Program-made: the position numbers and the translations under genes
Part shown: positions 1 through 12,358 of the stretch, one piece after another
Numbering within the stretch: position 1 is the first letter of the stretch
How the letters are laid out: every line of letters starts with the position of its first letter
Notes under the pieces: model-generated
The model's input: only the letters and a program-made list of their open reading frames with translations
Databases searched by the model: none
Told to the model about the DNA's origin: nothing
From: Pyrenochaeta sp. MPI-SDFR-AT-0127
Taxonomy: Eukaryota > Ascomycota > Dothideomycetes > Pleosporales > Cucurbitariaceae
Reading direction: 5' to 3'
Length of the DNA stretch: 64,000 bases
Assembly (NCBI GenBank): GCA_020747015.1
Contig: JAGTJM010000060.1
Span: 1 to 64,000 of the forward strand

Positions 1-1062
1 GAGAAGAAGTCTGCACCGTTCTTTTCACCGCCGCCTCAGGAGCCTCCTCGGAAGTCTCCCGTTCCTGGCTTTTTCTCTCCACCTCAAAATCGTGCGTTGG
101 TTACGCCCACGAAGCAGAATACGCCACAACAAGCACGGCGGCAGACACCGCTGGCTCATGCGTACGATGATTATATTCAGCGTTCGATCGCTGAAGATAT
201 GGAAAACATGGACATCACACCTCAGCAACGCAACCCTACACCAAGTCGGGCTTCTGTTCTTCCACAGATGACAATACCTGAGATACCGCCGTTTAGGGGT
301 CCCTCCTTCAGCGCAGCAAATGGTAATGCACCAACTCCACAGCCTGTGCAGCCATTGCAAAGTCCGATTCGCACACAAACCCAGGTTCCTTTACCATCCC
401 AGGTTCAGAAACCTCTACCGCCGCTACTCGGCCAGCAACCGCTTCCATCTCTAATGGGACAAAAGCCATTGCCTTCGTCCCAACAGCCTTTCGCATCCTT
501 CAGCCCATCATCATCATCATCACGACCCGACTCGGCGTCCTCAAATGATCCCTTTGGTGGGCCGCTGATCTCGGACTGGAATCCTAAATCTATGCAACCG
601 AACATCGCTCACTCGCCCGCCCCTCCACCTCCACCACACGCTAGCAAGCCGTCGCCTATGTCACGCGGCTCCTTCGGCCGCCCCAAACCCACCTCCAACC
701 ATCCAAGCCTCCTCCAAACGCCCGGCTCACCCACTGCGCCAATAGAGATAACGGCGCTCACAGGCGTTGTTGTGCCTGCACTTGAAGCAGCGCTCTCTCG
801 TCGCACATATCACCTCAATCTTAAGAACAAGCAGGAGTCTGCGCAGTCGTTGGCAGATCCTCAGGGGTTCATTGAAAGAAAGAGGCAGAGACAAGAGTGC
901 CATGATAGGGTAAAGAGGCTGGCAAATGAGATCAAGGAGAGGTTCGAGGAGCTGGATCGGTGGGATGAGCGGGGGGAGGTTGGTATGGGTGGTGAAGTAG
1001 CGGGATTTCTAGAGGGGTTCTTGGAGGAGGTGCTCGTCAGGGTCGAGCCTGCTGATGACTGA
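1..1062 (+). CDS. 3' end of a proline/serine/glutamine-rich protein (5' partial)
   Basis: The reading frame is open from the first base of the window and ends with TGA at 1060-1062, giving the last 353 residues of a longer protein. The first ~240 residues are low-complexity, rich in Pro, Ser and Gln, with repeated PLP and QKPLP-like pieces, so probably disordered. The last ~110 residues are more ordered: a short hydrophobic helix-like stretch (ALTGVVVPALEAAL) followed by a charged helical region (ERKRQRQECHDRVKRLANEI) and an acidic glycine-containing end. I do not recognise a catalytic domain. Tails of this kind may close fungal Ste20/germinal-centre-type kinases, but that is a weak recollection and any kinase domain would lie outside the window. 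It lies 430 bp upstream of STT4 on the same strand. A GA-dinucleotide run (1086-1104) follows the stop. Confidence 0.7.
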   Translation, partial: EKKSAPFFSPPPQEPPRKSPVPGFFSPPQNRALVTPTKQNTPQQARRQTPLAHAYDDYIQRSIAEDMENMDITPQQRNPTPSRASVLPQMTIPEIPPFRGPSFSAANGNAPTPQPVQPLQSPIRTQTQVPLPSQVQKPLPPLLGQQPLPSLMGQKPLPSSQQPFASFSPSSSSSRPDSASSNDPFGGPLISDWNPKSMQPNIAHSPAPPPPPHASKPSPMSRGSFGRPKPTSNHPSLLQTPGSPTAPIEITALTGVVVPALEAALSRRTYHLNLKNKQESAQSLADPQGFIERKRQRQECHDRVKRLANEIKERFEELDRWDERGEVGMGGEVAGFLEGFLEEVLVRVEPADD

Positions 1063-1491
1063 GTTTCAATGATTCTGGTAGGACATGAGAGAGAGAGAGA
1101 GAGAGCGTATGATGACATGTGCAATGGGCTCACGGAGTATGACCACGGCGTTTTGCTTGAATACCTTGGTATGGGAGGCATTTGACTTTACTTGGAGCTC
1201 GAATTCGGAGGTTTGACACTGCTTCAATTCCAGTAGTTCCCTTTTTTTATATCGAACATATGATATCCTGTTGACTCGCTACTTAAGCTTGTTGATCATG
1301 ATCTTGGAAAAGTGCAAGAGCGTAGTAGAGTGCGAGGCGGTCGCACCAATCAGCGCAAGGCAACCTCCGGACCCCAGACATCGGATTTCGTCACTCTACC
1401 AGGAACTCAGAGCCAGCTTACCGCTACGTGCGTTGAAGCACGCAGCACGCCAACAAAGCAGATCCGAGCTCTGCGGAGCTTTTGGGGAAAT

Positions 1492-4400
1492 ATGGCGTAT
1501 GTTTAATAGATTGCACGACCAGGTTTCAATAGCTAACGGCGACCTCTAGACGCACCATTCGGAGCAATGCGCTCGAGAAGCTTGCCCGCCTCTCCGCACA
1601 ATCACCGTCCGCCGCCACCACGAGCGCAGATTATTTGAGGCTCTTCAAGAGGTGCCCAAATGCGTCTGCAGCTTATATCGGGTCGAAGGGAGAGGACTAT
1701 GGTATTCAAAAAACATGGACTCCTATGGTACGCAGTGGGGAATGCTTTTGGAAGCTTTTCGAACGCCCGAACTTGGACAGGTCAACCAACTAATGTATCG
1801 TAGAAACTGCAAGAGCTAGAGGCTATTGTAGCTCTGTGCAAAGCCGCCCCACACATTGAGTCAATTGAAGTCGCCGAGAAGCTACTGGCACGCCTTGCAC
1901 CGTACCTCGCCGAATCGTATGCCCAGGGACTCTCGCCGTCGCCCAGCCTCCGCAGCTACAAATCCTCGCCCTATGAGGTCCTTACGTATAATCTCACATC
2001 TGCAATCCTCTCGTTGGGGGTCCGGCACAAAGAACTTCGTACACCGGCTGCGTCGACGCTAGAGCGATATCTCAGTGGGTGGGCGAATGCAGCAACCGAG
2101 CTGTCAGCGGACCAGTTTGACGATGATGAGAGGGAAGATTTTGCTGCAGATGGAGAGTTTGCACGAGTCATGACGCAGAGTTTGTCGCTCCTCGGTTTCC
2201 TGGATGCTACTGCTGAGCATGCAAAGTTCTGGAATGCTTATGATAGGCTTCAATTTGTCGAGGATGTGCGCGCAGCGCTGTCGGAGAAGTTCCTCATTGC
2301 GTTTGAAACAGCGCTGTCGGTTGTGCGGAATGCGCGCTCGCATCAGCATGGGTTGAGGGAGTGGAAGCGCTATGCGAAACACTATGCAGCGACTGGGCGG
2401 CCGCTGGGTGCTATGATCCTGCATGACTCGTTCCTCAAGGTTGTAGCTGCCTCTGCTGCGTTGCTTGTTGGGTCTAGCCCAGACCGCAAGGCTGAGGACT
2501 CGGTGCTGGACCACTTGCGGTCCTCGCTGATCAATAAGAGTAGCCAGATATTCAGAGATGCATCTGAGGACTCTCTTGCCGAAGGGCTGACGAGGATTGC
2601 TGTGGAGGAGATGGAGCGCTTGGAAGATGATCTGGATTATTTGCAAAGAGTGGGATCTGCGTGGCATCAGCGACAGGCGTCTTCGGTTAAGGCGAAGGTG
2701 CTTATTACCTATCTCTGCTGTACAGTGTACGACGACGATATTGCAGACGCAGAACTTCTGACGACTTGGCTGGACAGCGTTCTAAACGACCAAGCACAGA
2801 GCGCAGATCACAATTTGGCTTCTACAGTTCTGAAGTCAATGGCTATTCTTGCGAAGGTGTCTCCTCAGTTGGCATCAACCTTGGGGAAATCGCTTCCGCG
2901 TATCATTGTCCAGGGTAATTTTGATCACCGCACGACTTCAGTGGCAGCCGAGTCTCTTGCTGCAGTGCTCAGCCTTCTTCCGCAGGATGCCATCATTACA
3001 ACCTTGTACAGTCTCGGCAACATAATCAGCGCAGTTCCTGTAGCGGATCGCAATGTGACTGCTTCACCTACCCTGAATGGCACTGGAAGGACGACACGCA
3101 CAGCTGGCGTTTACAATCACCAGCATGGAAGCGCAATATCGCTCACCCCAAGTGATATCGAAGAGCCACATCATGTACATACGACAGTTGTCGAGACGGT
3201 CGTGTCTGTTGCAAGGAATTGCAAAGACGCGAAGATCACAGCACTCGCGTTGTCGATGCTGATCCAGAAAGTTGGAAGAGCTAGCAAAGTCGTCGATGCG
3301 AAAATCATTACTGATTCGGCTTTGTTAGGTATTCACAGTCCGCCTGGGGAGTTCAGAGCCTTGTTGAAGCTTTACTCTAAGCTGTGCCATGATGCCTTGG
3401 TCAAGGATGATAAAGCTACCTTAGAAGCTGTGAGTAGCAGCTAGCCAAGCGATTGATGCATGCTAATATTGCGTCTAGGTCATGAACGCGCGGCTGAACA
3501 TTTCGAAAGAAATCTCCCCGGACGACCCTAATTTTCTGTTATACCTCACTCAATTGCTGGACACCATTGTTAGTAAAGGAGATGCTCAGGAGACATCGCA
3601 TCGCCACCTCCGAGACACCGAACTAGCATCTCAGGAGATTGCCCAATTACTCAAACCCCTCGCCCTCCTCCTTGCACGCAATGCTGAGCAGGCTGATCGT
3701 GCAGAGGTTGACGATTCGATCATCGGTCTACAGCGTGATGCATGGTTCAACATCGTCGTCCACGGCTTCGATCTACAATCTGATCTTGGAAAGCAGTACA
3801 GGGAGGAGCTCAGGACCTTGGCTCGATTCAGCAAGCCTCTGATCGCAGAGGAGCGACCGTCTCTATCGGAAAGCGACATAGAACTGAACACGGTCTTACG
3901 GCGCGGTAAATCCCCGGAGCATACCATTGAGCAGAAGAAGCGTCTGGGCAAGTTACTACCTTCATGTGAGGCTGACACGAAGTCACTGAGTTACCAGGAG
4001 GCAGTTTTCTTGAGCACCGCGTATCTGGTCGAGGACTTACGAGCCAGCACTGGAGATTGCACAAAGGCGCTTGCTTACTTCCTTGATCCCAAGATCCGAA
4101 GCGGCGCTGTAGGCAACTGCATGGCCGCCATCACTACAGCGGCGGTTAGGACTTACCTTTCAAAGACGCTTTCTGGACAATCGCACTCCTTCTCCACGCC
4201 ATACCTGGCGCAACAACTTGCTACTATATTCTCTGCCTGTTGCCATCGCATCGCTCGAGTTCAACAAGCGGCGGCTACGTGTGCAGACATCATCATCCAT
4301 GACGTACCATCTACACTGTGTCAGAAAAGTGCATTATTCGCTCTTCTGGAACTTTTGTCAATGATGTGGTACAGCTGCCTCGAAGGCGAGACCGATGAGT

Positions 4401-7400
4401 ATACCTGGAAGTCAACATTTACTTCAAAGAGGTCCAATATTGTGGTAGAGCTGTCCGATGATTATGCTTTCCGACGAGCAACCCTGGACACTTTACACAA
4501 ACGCGCCACAGCCTGGGTCAAAGGGGTTCTAGATATAGCTCCGCTTGATGTTAAAGGGCTTCTTCAGACGTACCTTTCCGAGTTTGATGACGAAGCATCG
4601 TTCGGCCATATATCTCTTGGTCGTTCATTTGCTCTTGAGATGGGGTCTGTCATCCCATCTACTGATCAGCGTCTAGGGGCTGTGGAACGACAAGGAATGA
4701 ATATCAACACCGCATCCGACTTTATTACCCAGTACACTACAAGACAAGAGTACAAGTTCCTTGATGGCGTCGTCGACCAAGAAGAAGAATGGCTCAAGGG
4801 CGGACCTGCTACGCAACAGATGCCAAACTATCTCTCGCGCAGCTTACAAGATGCGACTAATCTCCTGATTGATTTGGAGAATCGAACCCTCAATCACAAG
4901 CATGTTACCATTGCGGAATTACGCGATATACTACGAAGGGCAGCTGCGCTTTTGTGCCGGGTGAAGACGGATCAATCGCCCATTGTTCAGCATCTGGTTG
5001 GCATCCCGTTCGCGGTGTTTTCAAAGCAGTCGATCAAGCTAGGTATTTCTTTGTGGACGAGCGTTACCAAGGAGAACCCCCGCATGGAGTCTCGCATCCT
5101 TGTTGCCATTGCTGAAAATTGGGAGAACACGGTGCGCAAACGGCGCGGAATCTTTAGCCCTACTTTGAGGTTTGTATACAAGATTACGCCACGTTTGAAT
5201 CCCTGCTAATCGCCTCCAAGGCATGAAGACCCATTTTATGGCAGGCAGGAATTCGCTGCTACTGACAAGGAGGCACTCTCTAAACGACAGCAGCAAATTT
5301 ATAACCTCATTGCCCCGCATTTCCGACTCCTGCAGTTCTTGTCCAGCCATTTCAGTGCATCGCGTCTGAGCAAGCCAGATGTCGAAAGTGTGTTTGTCCG
5401 ATTAATACACATCACCCTGGATGCAATGAGTATTGGCTGTTCGCAGCCTCTTGCTCGCGAATCATACTTTCACATTATTTTGCTTGGGCTGCGGATTGGC
5501 CGTCATTGCATTACCCTTTCACCCACGATCAGGTGGCGTTTGATCGATCGCATTTTGACAGCTGCTTTGGCATGGTTTGCAAAAGCACCACAGCAAGTCT
5601 TCCATCAGCAAGCCTGGTTCGTAAGCTAACAAAACTAGATGGTCATTTGGGGGTAATCGCCTTCAAATCAAAGCCGAGACTCACATTTTGGCCGATGTAC
5701 AAGCACAGCTCGAAGCCATTGGAAAAGTCACAACTGCAGCTGACATCGGATTGAGAATCAAAGCAAAGCAGGACCTGTTGGTATTGTTGATTGCCAATGA
5801 GCAGAATCGCCTTTTGGTCTGGTTGTTCCCTCTTGATTATGGCAAGAAGCATGCGTTCACGTCCGGACATGCCAAGAACATACTCCCTGACGTAAGTTTC
5901 TACCTGTACTTGGCGTCTTTTGTCTTGAGCTAACTTTGTCTAGGCCGCCGTAACAGCACACTTGAAGACGGCTTGGGCAGAGAACCCCGCGATCGCGGTT
6001 CACCTCGTTAAGCGCTTCCAGTCACAGCGTTTGAATACTGAAGTTCGCTGGCAGGTGCTTAATTTCCCTCACAAGGTATTGGAGGAGCCGGATGCGCTTG
6101 AAATACTTCTTGGTAATCAGCTACCGGGCGATGTGTCTTTCCAGCTCAAGGTGTGTAAAGATTTCCTGGTGTTATTATCACAACTAACATTTTCAGTACC
6201 TCTTGTACTGGGCTCCTGTAAACCCTATCACAGCGGTTACCTTCTTTTTGCCAGCCTATGGCAATCACCCCTTCATCATTCAGTATGCGATGAGAGCACT
6301 CGAAAGCCACTCTGTAGATGTAATGTTCTTCTACGTCTACCAGATTGTGCAGACGCTTCGTTACGACGTCCTCGGCTACGTTGAAAGATATATCATCGAG
6401 ACAGCAAAGTTTTCTCAATTGTTTGCTCATCAAATCATCTGGAACATGAAGGCCAATGCCTACAAGGACGAAGCTTCAGAAGTCGTGAGTGCATTTTGGT
6501 TGTGTTTGGGTGATGATGACTAACATCACGCGCAGCCGGATCCTGTCAAGCCCACCCTTGACAAAGTCATGGGAAGCTTGGAGTCTAGCTTTTCAACAGA
6601 AGATAGAGACTTCTACGAGCGCGAGTTCTCATTCTTCAATGAAGTCACTGGCATCTCTGGCACGTTGCGTTCGGTTCTTCACGAGCCTAAGGAGGTCAAG
6701 AAGCAGAAGATCGAGGAAGAGCTGCGCAAGATCCGGGTCGAAGTGGGTGTCTATCTGCCCAGTAATCCAGATGGCCAAGTCATCGGCATCGACAGGAAAT
6801 CCGGCAAGCCACTACAGAGTCATGCTAAGACGCCTTTCATGGCAACCTTCCGCATTCGCAAGCCCAAGCCTGATATAGGTATCGAAGGGATCGAGGAAGA
6901 GGATCGTTCCGTGACCAAGAGAGACAACACGTACGAGACTTGGCTCTCTGCCATCTTTAAAGTAGGCGACGACTGTCGCCAGGATGTCCTTGCACTTCAG
7001 ATGATTGCCGCTTTCCGCGGCATCTTTAATACCGTTGGCCTTGATGTCTGGGTCTTCCCATACCGTGTCACAGCTACAGCTCCCGGCTGTGGTGTTATTG
7101 ATGTCCTACCCAACTCTATTTCACGTGATATGCTCGGACGCGAAGCCGTTAATCGGCTCGACGACTACTTTATCAGTCGCTATGGCAACGAGGATTCGAT
7201 CCGCTACCAGGAAGCGAGAAGTAACTTTGTCAAGAGTATGGCTGCGTATAGCGTCATCAGCTTCTTGCTTCAGTTCAAGGATCGGCATAACGGCAATATC
7301 ATGATTGACGATGCTGGACACATTATCCATATCGACTTCGGCTTCTGTTTCGATATTGCCCCTGGCGGAATCAAATTCGAACGCGCCCCCTTCAAGCTCA

Positions 7401-7735
7401 CTGCTGAAATGATCGCCGTCATGTCCGGCAAAAACTCTCCCGCACCTTACCAAACACAGGCGTATCGCTGGTTCGAAGAACTTACCATCAAGGCGTTCCT
7501 CGCTGCACGCCAGCACTGCGAGCATCTTGTGCACATCGTCGAAGTCATGCTGGATAGCGGGCTGCCATGTTTCAAGCCTGAGACAATCAAGAACTTCAGA
7601 GACAGGTTTGTGCTCGAAAGGACAGAGAGGGAGGCGGCAGATTATATGAGGGGATTGGTGGAAAAGAGTAGGGGCAGCTATAGTACCGGCACCTATGATC
7701 GGTTCCAGTTGATAACCAATGGCATTCCCTATTAG
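1492..7735 (+). CDS. STT4: Phosphatidylinositol 4-kinase, type III alpha (STT4)
   Basis: This lipid kinase makes phosphatidylinositol 4-phosphate from PI and ATP, mainly at the plasma membrane. The model joins 1492-1496, 1550-1727, 1804-3429, 3479-5169, 5221-5592, 5639-5891, 5944-6150, 6197-6484 and 6536-7735. That is 5820 nt and 1939 residues, the normal size for the family. The first exon holds only ATG GC, split from the rest by a 53-bp intron with GTATGT and GCTAAC. The long N-terminal half is alpha-solenoid-like. An accessory helical (PIK) domain leads into the C-terminal kinase domain: FKVGDD with Lys near 1682, catalytic DRHNGN from Asp 1789, and the DFG Asp near 1807 in HIDFGF. Seven introns are GT-AG. 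The intron at 5593-5638 only closes in frame with a GC donor (GCAAGT). No truncation was seen. Identity is secure; the tiny first exon is the least certain part. Confidence 0.95.
5593..5638 (+). other. GC-AG intron in STT4
   Basis: The 46-bp intron starts with GCAAGT and ends with CTAG, with GCTAAC near 5621-5626. The nearby GT (5597) does not keep the frame, whereas the GC donor yields the continuous sequence KAPQWSFGGNRLQIKAE expected in this kinase family. Confidence 0.8.
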
Positions 7736-8965
7736 GTGGGGGTGAACGAGGTCGTGCAATAGCCGGAGGTGGTTAGAAGAGAAAGAAAGAATTTCTTGGT
7801 ATTGGATGGATGCTGTTAGCTTCGAATACCAATCGATAATTTACGTACAGCTGCGATAACAGGCATGTTCATCTAATTTCGACCTGCAATGTTCAATCAA
7901 TACAGTGCCGAATGCACAATTCAGGAGCTCGATGATAATTCTTTCACTCATGATAAATGCTTCTGCTGAAAGGAGAGTACAAGACTCATCATCAACAAGG
8001 CATTGTTATTGTCAACATGTCGTCTTTCTCTCCACAAGTCAATGTAATGGCAGGATTAGAGGCTGAACTCTGGACCTCCATTTTGACGTGAGTTAGAACC
8101 AGGTAGTCACGGGTATACGGCACAGCAGGATAAGATTGGTAGGTGATGAGGCGGCTTCCCAAGGTAGCCATTATTACGCCCTACTTGCTAGGTTTTTTTT
8201 AGGCACTAGGATAGTAGCATTAGCGCATTAAGGAAGATTCTCATCTTGATACATGTGGAAGTTACGTGAAATGCTCGAACATACGACTCTACCGGCAACC
8301 CAGTCATTAACAATTAGGCTTCCCATAACGTGTTGCGTATGCTTGGTGGTCAGCTTATCAATCTCTGGCCCATGGCGCCATCTTAGTACCCACTTCCTGG
8401 AGTTGTGGGCTCGGAATGTGGACACTACACAGCCTCAGTCACATTGACGCTAAATTGGAGGGAGTCTCGAGATACTAGAGGACAAATCGCCATATTCCTA
8501 TACATCATGAACGACATAGAATAGGTTTGGATACATTTATCAGGATGTGAGTACCAGTCGTTCGTTACGAAAGATTGTGTGGTGCGGGTGGGCGGTCTTT
8601 CGAGGGAGGCTGTAACGGCCCCCACAAGGCATCCAGTCAACTTATTATAGGTCATTGTCGTCACAAATTACCTTGTAGGTAGAGCACTGCGATACTCTAA
8701 GCCTAATCTAGACGCAAGGCCCGCAGCTCCGTGGGCCGCACAAGGGTCGGTTGGCAGGATTAACGTGCCTAAACTTGGCGCTCAGGCGTCCCAGCAGGCA
8801 TCGTAGTAGGAGTCAAAGTGTGCAAACATGATCCCTACCGTCACTGAGTTATGGGATAGTATTTATCCTGTGCGAAGCCAGTTTCGACCTTATTCTCGTA
8901 TCAATTTGCAAAGGTCAACATTCCAACATTCACTTCTCGGAATCCATCTGCTATCCGACTCCACA
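7736..8965. other. Intergenic stretch, no gene seen
   Basis: The 1.2 kb between STT4 and the membrane-protein gene holds only short unsupported open frames. It should contain the STT4 3' UTR and the promoter of the next gene. No repeats or RNA genes were recognised. Confidence 0.5.
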
Positions 8966-10015
8966 ATGGCAGCCTCTCGTGGCATGATACTTAAGCTGCC
9001 ATTAGCGACAATACTGTTGCTTGTGGCCATATTACCTATTCTTGCCATCGCACAAGGCGATACCGGAGCAAATCGCATCGACTCTGACCAATGTCCCCCA
9101 GACGTAGAAAGCGTCATGGTATACTCACCTTTCAAACCGTACTTCAAATTCGACAAATTCAAGGGCAATGTTCAGAACTGCTGGGTCGCAGCAGACTGTC
9201 TCTTTGAAGCTGCCGGCGAGTCCCGAAAACAGCAGTTTGCGGCTACCGCACTGGTCATGGGCCTCATACCGCTGACGCTCAAGGATATCGCATGGCCGGA
9301 ACGACGACTCATTCACGTTACCAACAGACTGAATTGGATGGTGGAAATCCTTGTTTTGGCACTCGGCCTCGTACCCTTGGAAACGAAGAATAAAGCGCAA
9401 ACCCGGCAAAAGAGTCGCGAAGGCAATATGCTCGCCAAGTTCGCTTGGGCTTCCAAAATGTCTACAATCGTGCTCTTGATCGTAACATGCGCCCTTTCCG
9501 TCGTCGCCAGTTATGCAGGCCTCCTCTTCATGGAGATATACAGTAAAAGAAGCGCCTTGGGATGTCCGGTACCGTTGTGGCTCCCAGTATGGCACATTAT
9601 CTCCCTTGTACCAGCAGGCATACATTCTTTCTTCGCGGGTCTACGACGCCATCGATACAACAAGGTCAAGCGACAAGGGTCGGTACGCTCGACTCACGGA
9701 TCCGACTATTCTTATCTTCCATCGGCGGAACATTCAAAGCCTCTTACCACATCTGACGGCGCTGATGGAGGGGAAGACGACAATGAGCAGAAACTGAAGA
9801 TTACTTCCGCCGTCCAGGGCGCAGATGAGGATTGGCCGGTTCAAATGGCTTGGGCCATTTACTACATTGCTGGAACACTGGTGTACACGAGTATCATGGC
9901 AGTCACAGTGGTGGAGCTAGTGATATGGGTTGGTTTGGGCTTTGCCGTGACTGGTAGTAGCAAGATTTTAGCCTTTTTCTTGTGTGTTGTGAACGAGGAG
10001 ACTGGCGACCCATGA
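8966..10015 (+). CDS. Uncharacterised multi-pass membrane protein with N-terminal signal sequence
   Basis: This is a single-exon gene of 349 residues. I chose the ATG at 8966 because it is followed directly by a strong signal peptide or anchor (LPLATILLLVAILPILAIA, residues ~11-29); an in-frame ATG at 8828 would put 46 polar residues in front of it. A short lumenal segment follows with the cysteine pair of the motif NCWVAADCLFEA. Hydrophobic segments then lie near residues 91-110, 124-141, 164-190 and 205-227, a hydrophilic loop near 230-290, and one or two more helices at 295-345. The pattern resembles fungal-specific membrane proteins with no assigned function, and I do not recognise a transporter or enzyme motif. 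It stands alone between STT4 and the convergent flavoenzyme gene, 321 bp from the latter's stop codon. Confidence 0.75.
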   Translation: MAASRGMILKLPLATILLLVAILPILAIAQGDTGANRIDSDQCPPDVESVMVYSPFKPYFKFDKFKGNVQNCWVAADCLFEAAGESRKQQFAATALVMGLIPLTLKDIAWPERRLIHVTNRLNWMVEILVLALGLVPLETKNKAQTRQKSREGNMLAKFAWASKMSTIVLLIVTCALSVVASYAGLLFMEIYSKRSALGCPVPLWLPVWHIISLVPAGIHSFFAGLRRHRYNKVKRQGSVRSTHGSDYSYLPSAEHSKPLTTSDGADGGEDDNEQKLKITSAVQGADEDWPVQMAWAIYYIAGTLVYTSIMAVTVVELVIWVGLGFAVTGSSKILAFFLCVVNEETGDP

Positions 10016-10336
10016 TGACGAATGGCATTGCGGACCCTTTGTGACTATTATAATGTATGAGATCGTCCTTGTATCATAATTAGAGGTTGGCAATGATATC
10101 CACAGCTACACACGCTTGTGAGAGCTACGTACGTGAATTTGGAGTTTTTAATGAACTTCGCAATCGTTTGAGTCACAGAATTTACGGTTCCAAATCTCTG
10201 GTAGTATAGTATCATCGTGCCAACCTGCGCAACTCCAATTCGATTTGCTATGGACCAAATTGTTCTTTCAAACATGGTGAAATACCTAACCCGCTTCATT
10301 GTACAACAATGGTGGTGAAACACTTGTTTGGTTGTA

Positions 10337-12174
10337 CTATAGGTGAGCCTTCAGCGCCTCCGTCTCACGGTAACGCTTCGGCCAGATTCCCTGCTTTCCA
10401 GGCGACAGAATCCCCTTCGGGTCTACGGCGTCTTTGATTGTCTCGATGAAGCGACGGTATGAGTGGTCATTGAAATCGAAAAGCGAAGCAACACGATCTA
10501 CAATACCAAAATCAGTTGATGTAAAGATGTCGTATCGTGCCGATAAACTTACCCATATGGTTCACGTGGCTGCGATATTTGCTGTAGCCTTTCTGCTTGC
10601 CTACTTCAAACATCTTGTCGAACATGGTCTCCACGGCTTGTCGATGCCTTGCATTAGCCTTGTCAAAGATGAACATGTTAAAGAAGATAACATGACGCTC
10701 GTGCATGAAGAAATCACCAAACAAATCAAATGACTCAGCCTCGCATATCTTCTTTGCCGTCAACACCCATTCGAGGACCTCCTTGCCATTGCTTGGCATG
10801 ATCGGACTATAGTCGTAGTGTGCACCAATACCTCCGCCTGCCTTTGGAACCTGAAATTTGACCATGGGTAACACCCAAAGCGTAGGAACGCCGACGAAGA
10901 AACTGTCCATGTCAGGTACCGATTTTGGGTCTAGTTTTTCGCCTTCTGGTGCTGCAAACATCTTTCCTGTGAGGATACCCTTCGGCGCTTTGGCTGATAC
11001 GATCTTGTTTAATTCGTCAAAGTGCGCCTGTACCACTTCCTTTGCACCGTAGAGACCAAATCTTGCACCCCAATACCCGAACCCAAACTTTTCTTGAAGT
11101 TCCTTTACTTTCCAGTCCGGTATAGGGCTTGGGTCAGGCCAAAAGTCCTCGCGCGAACCCATCATACTCAACAATTCGATAACGTTGGAAACGTGGATCG
11201 TGTTGGGGATTAAGCCGTCTCGTCTTAGCGGGCCGAGGACGTCGACAATAGTTTCTACATCTTCGAGATCAGGCATATCGAAGGAACATGACATAAATGC
11301 TTCAGGAGCTGGCGTGAGCCAGATCCCAAGCTTTGTTACAATGCCGAGGTTCGACTGCAGAAACAAGCCTTCAATGCTGGGTCCGAATGAGAACTTCGAC
11401 GTATGTGCAGACCGTGAGTTCGATATGGCGAACTGCCCCGTCCGTACTAGCTCTCCATTTGCCAACATGATCTCCAATCCAGCAATATGCTGATGATGTA
11501 CCGCTGTCGGTGTGAGGCCAACACCACGATCCAAAGTATTCCCGAGCACAGAACCCCATGCAAGAGACGGCACAGAGCCCCAGACCTTGAGGCCGTTCTT
11601 GATGCAGTAGTCATAGAGGTCTACGAATGTAACACCTGGCTCGACAACTGCGTATGCATACTCATCGTTGACTTCAATGACCTTGTTCATACGGTGCAAG
11701 TCAAGCGCTATTGAGCCATTAACGCGGGGCGCTGGGCCTCCATATCTGCTCACAGATTAGCTTCACTCTTTGAAACTAAAGCCGAGCGGCGTGTTATCGG
11801 AAGAGCGTTACATGGGCGACTCACCCAAGGTTCTTCCCTCGAGAAAATGTCCACACCGGAATGCCAAAGTCGTTCGAGATCTTCAAAACACTCCTCAGCT
11901 CCTCGGTGTCCTTTGGTCGCACAGCTGCGCTAGGCATCTTGCGCTTTCCTTCTTCTTCCTGGAGCTCGTACGGGTCGATATACTCGGTCAAGGCATCATG
12001 TTGATAAACTTGATCCTTGCCCACAACTTCTTCATACTGGCATATCGCATTGTCAAATTCGGATTGAGTGATCCCGGGCGGGAGAGCAGCAATCAGGGGC
12101 GCTGTTATGGAGTCTTTGAAGAGGTTGTAGTGCAGTGACTGGTACTCGGCATCGGCATAGGCTGGAGAAGGCAT
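10337..12174 (-). CDS. FAD-linked oxidase, vanillyl-alcohol oxidase / 4-cresol dehydrogenase type
   Basis: Exons on the minus strand are 12174-11825, 11745-10553 and 10497-10337, with introns of 79 and 55 bp (GTGAGT and GTAAGT donors). The model gives 567 residues, close to the ~560 usual for the family. The N-terminal FAD-binding (PCMH) domain shows SRGKNLGYGGPAPRV and GNTLDRGVGLTP, the pyrophosphate-binding loops of the VAO family. The C-terminal cap domain ends with KYRSHVNHM and PKGILSPGKQGIWP, the family's substrate-tyrosine and C-terminal signatures. Such enzymes oxidise para-substituted phenols (vanillyl alcohol, 4-cresol, eugenol-like compounds), passing electrons to O2 or a cytochrome; the exact substrate cannot be read from sequence. 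There is no obvious signal peptide, and some family members are peroxisomal, but the C-terminal KAHL is only loosely like a targeting signal. A CreA-type palindrome lies 172-184 bp upstream of the ATG. Confidence 0.9.
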
Positions 12175-12323
12175 TGCGGAAATTGCGCAATTCTGTACTA
12201 TTTGATTTCTTTAACATCGCATAGGTTGCCATTTATATATGTAGTTGAAACCTGCAAGGATACGTCCGTGTTGATTCAATGGGGCGAGAATGTCGCATCG
12301 GAAATTCAAAATATTCGAAGCAC

Positions 12324-12358
12324 CCCCACAATGCGGAGAATAGTACCCCACAGTGGGG
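12324..12358. promoter_or_regulatory. Cluster of CreA-type sites upstream of the VAO-like gene
   Basis: CCCCAC occurs at 12324-12329 and 12346-12351 and GTGGGG at 12353-12358. The last two form the perfect 13-bp palindrome CCCCACAGTGGGG. Each matches the SYGGRG consensus of the carbon-catabolite repressor CreA on one strand. Single GTGGGG copies also occur at 12552 and 12734. The position, about 150-185 bp upstream of the flavoenzyme ATG, fits glucose repression of an aromatic catabolic gene. Binding is inferred. Confidence 0.45.
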
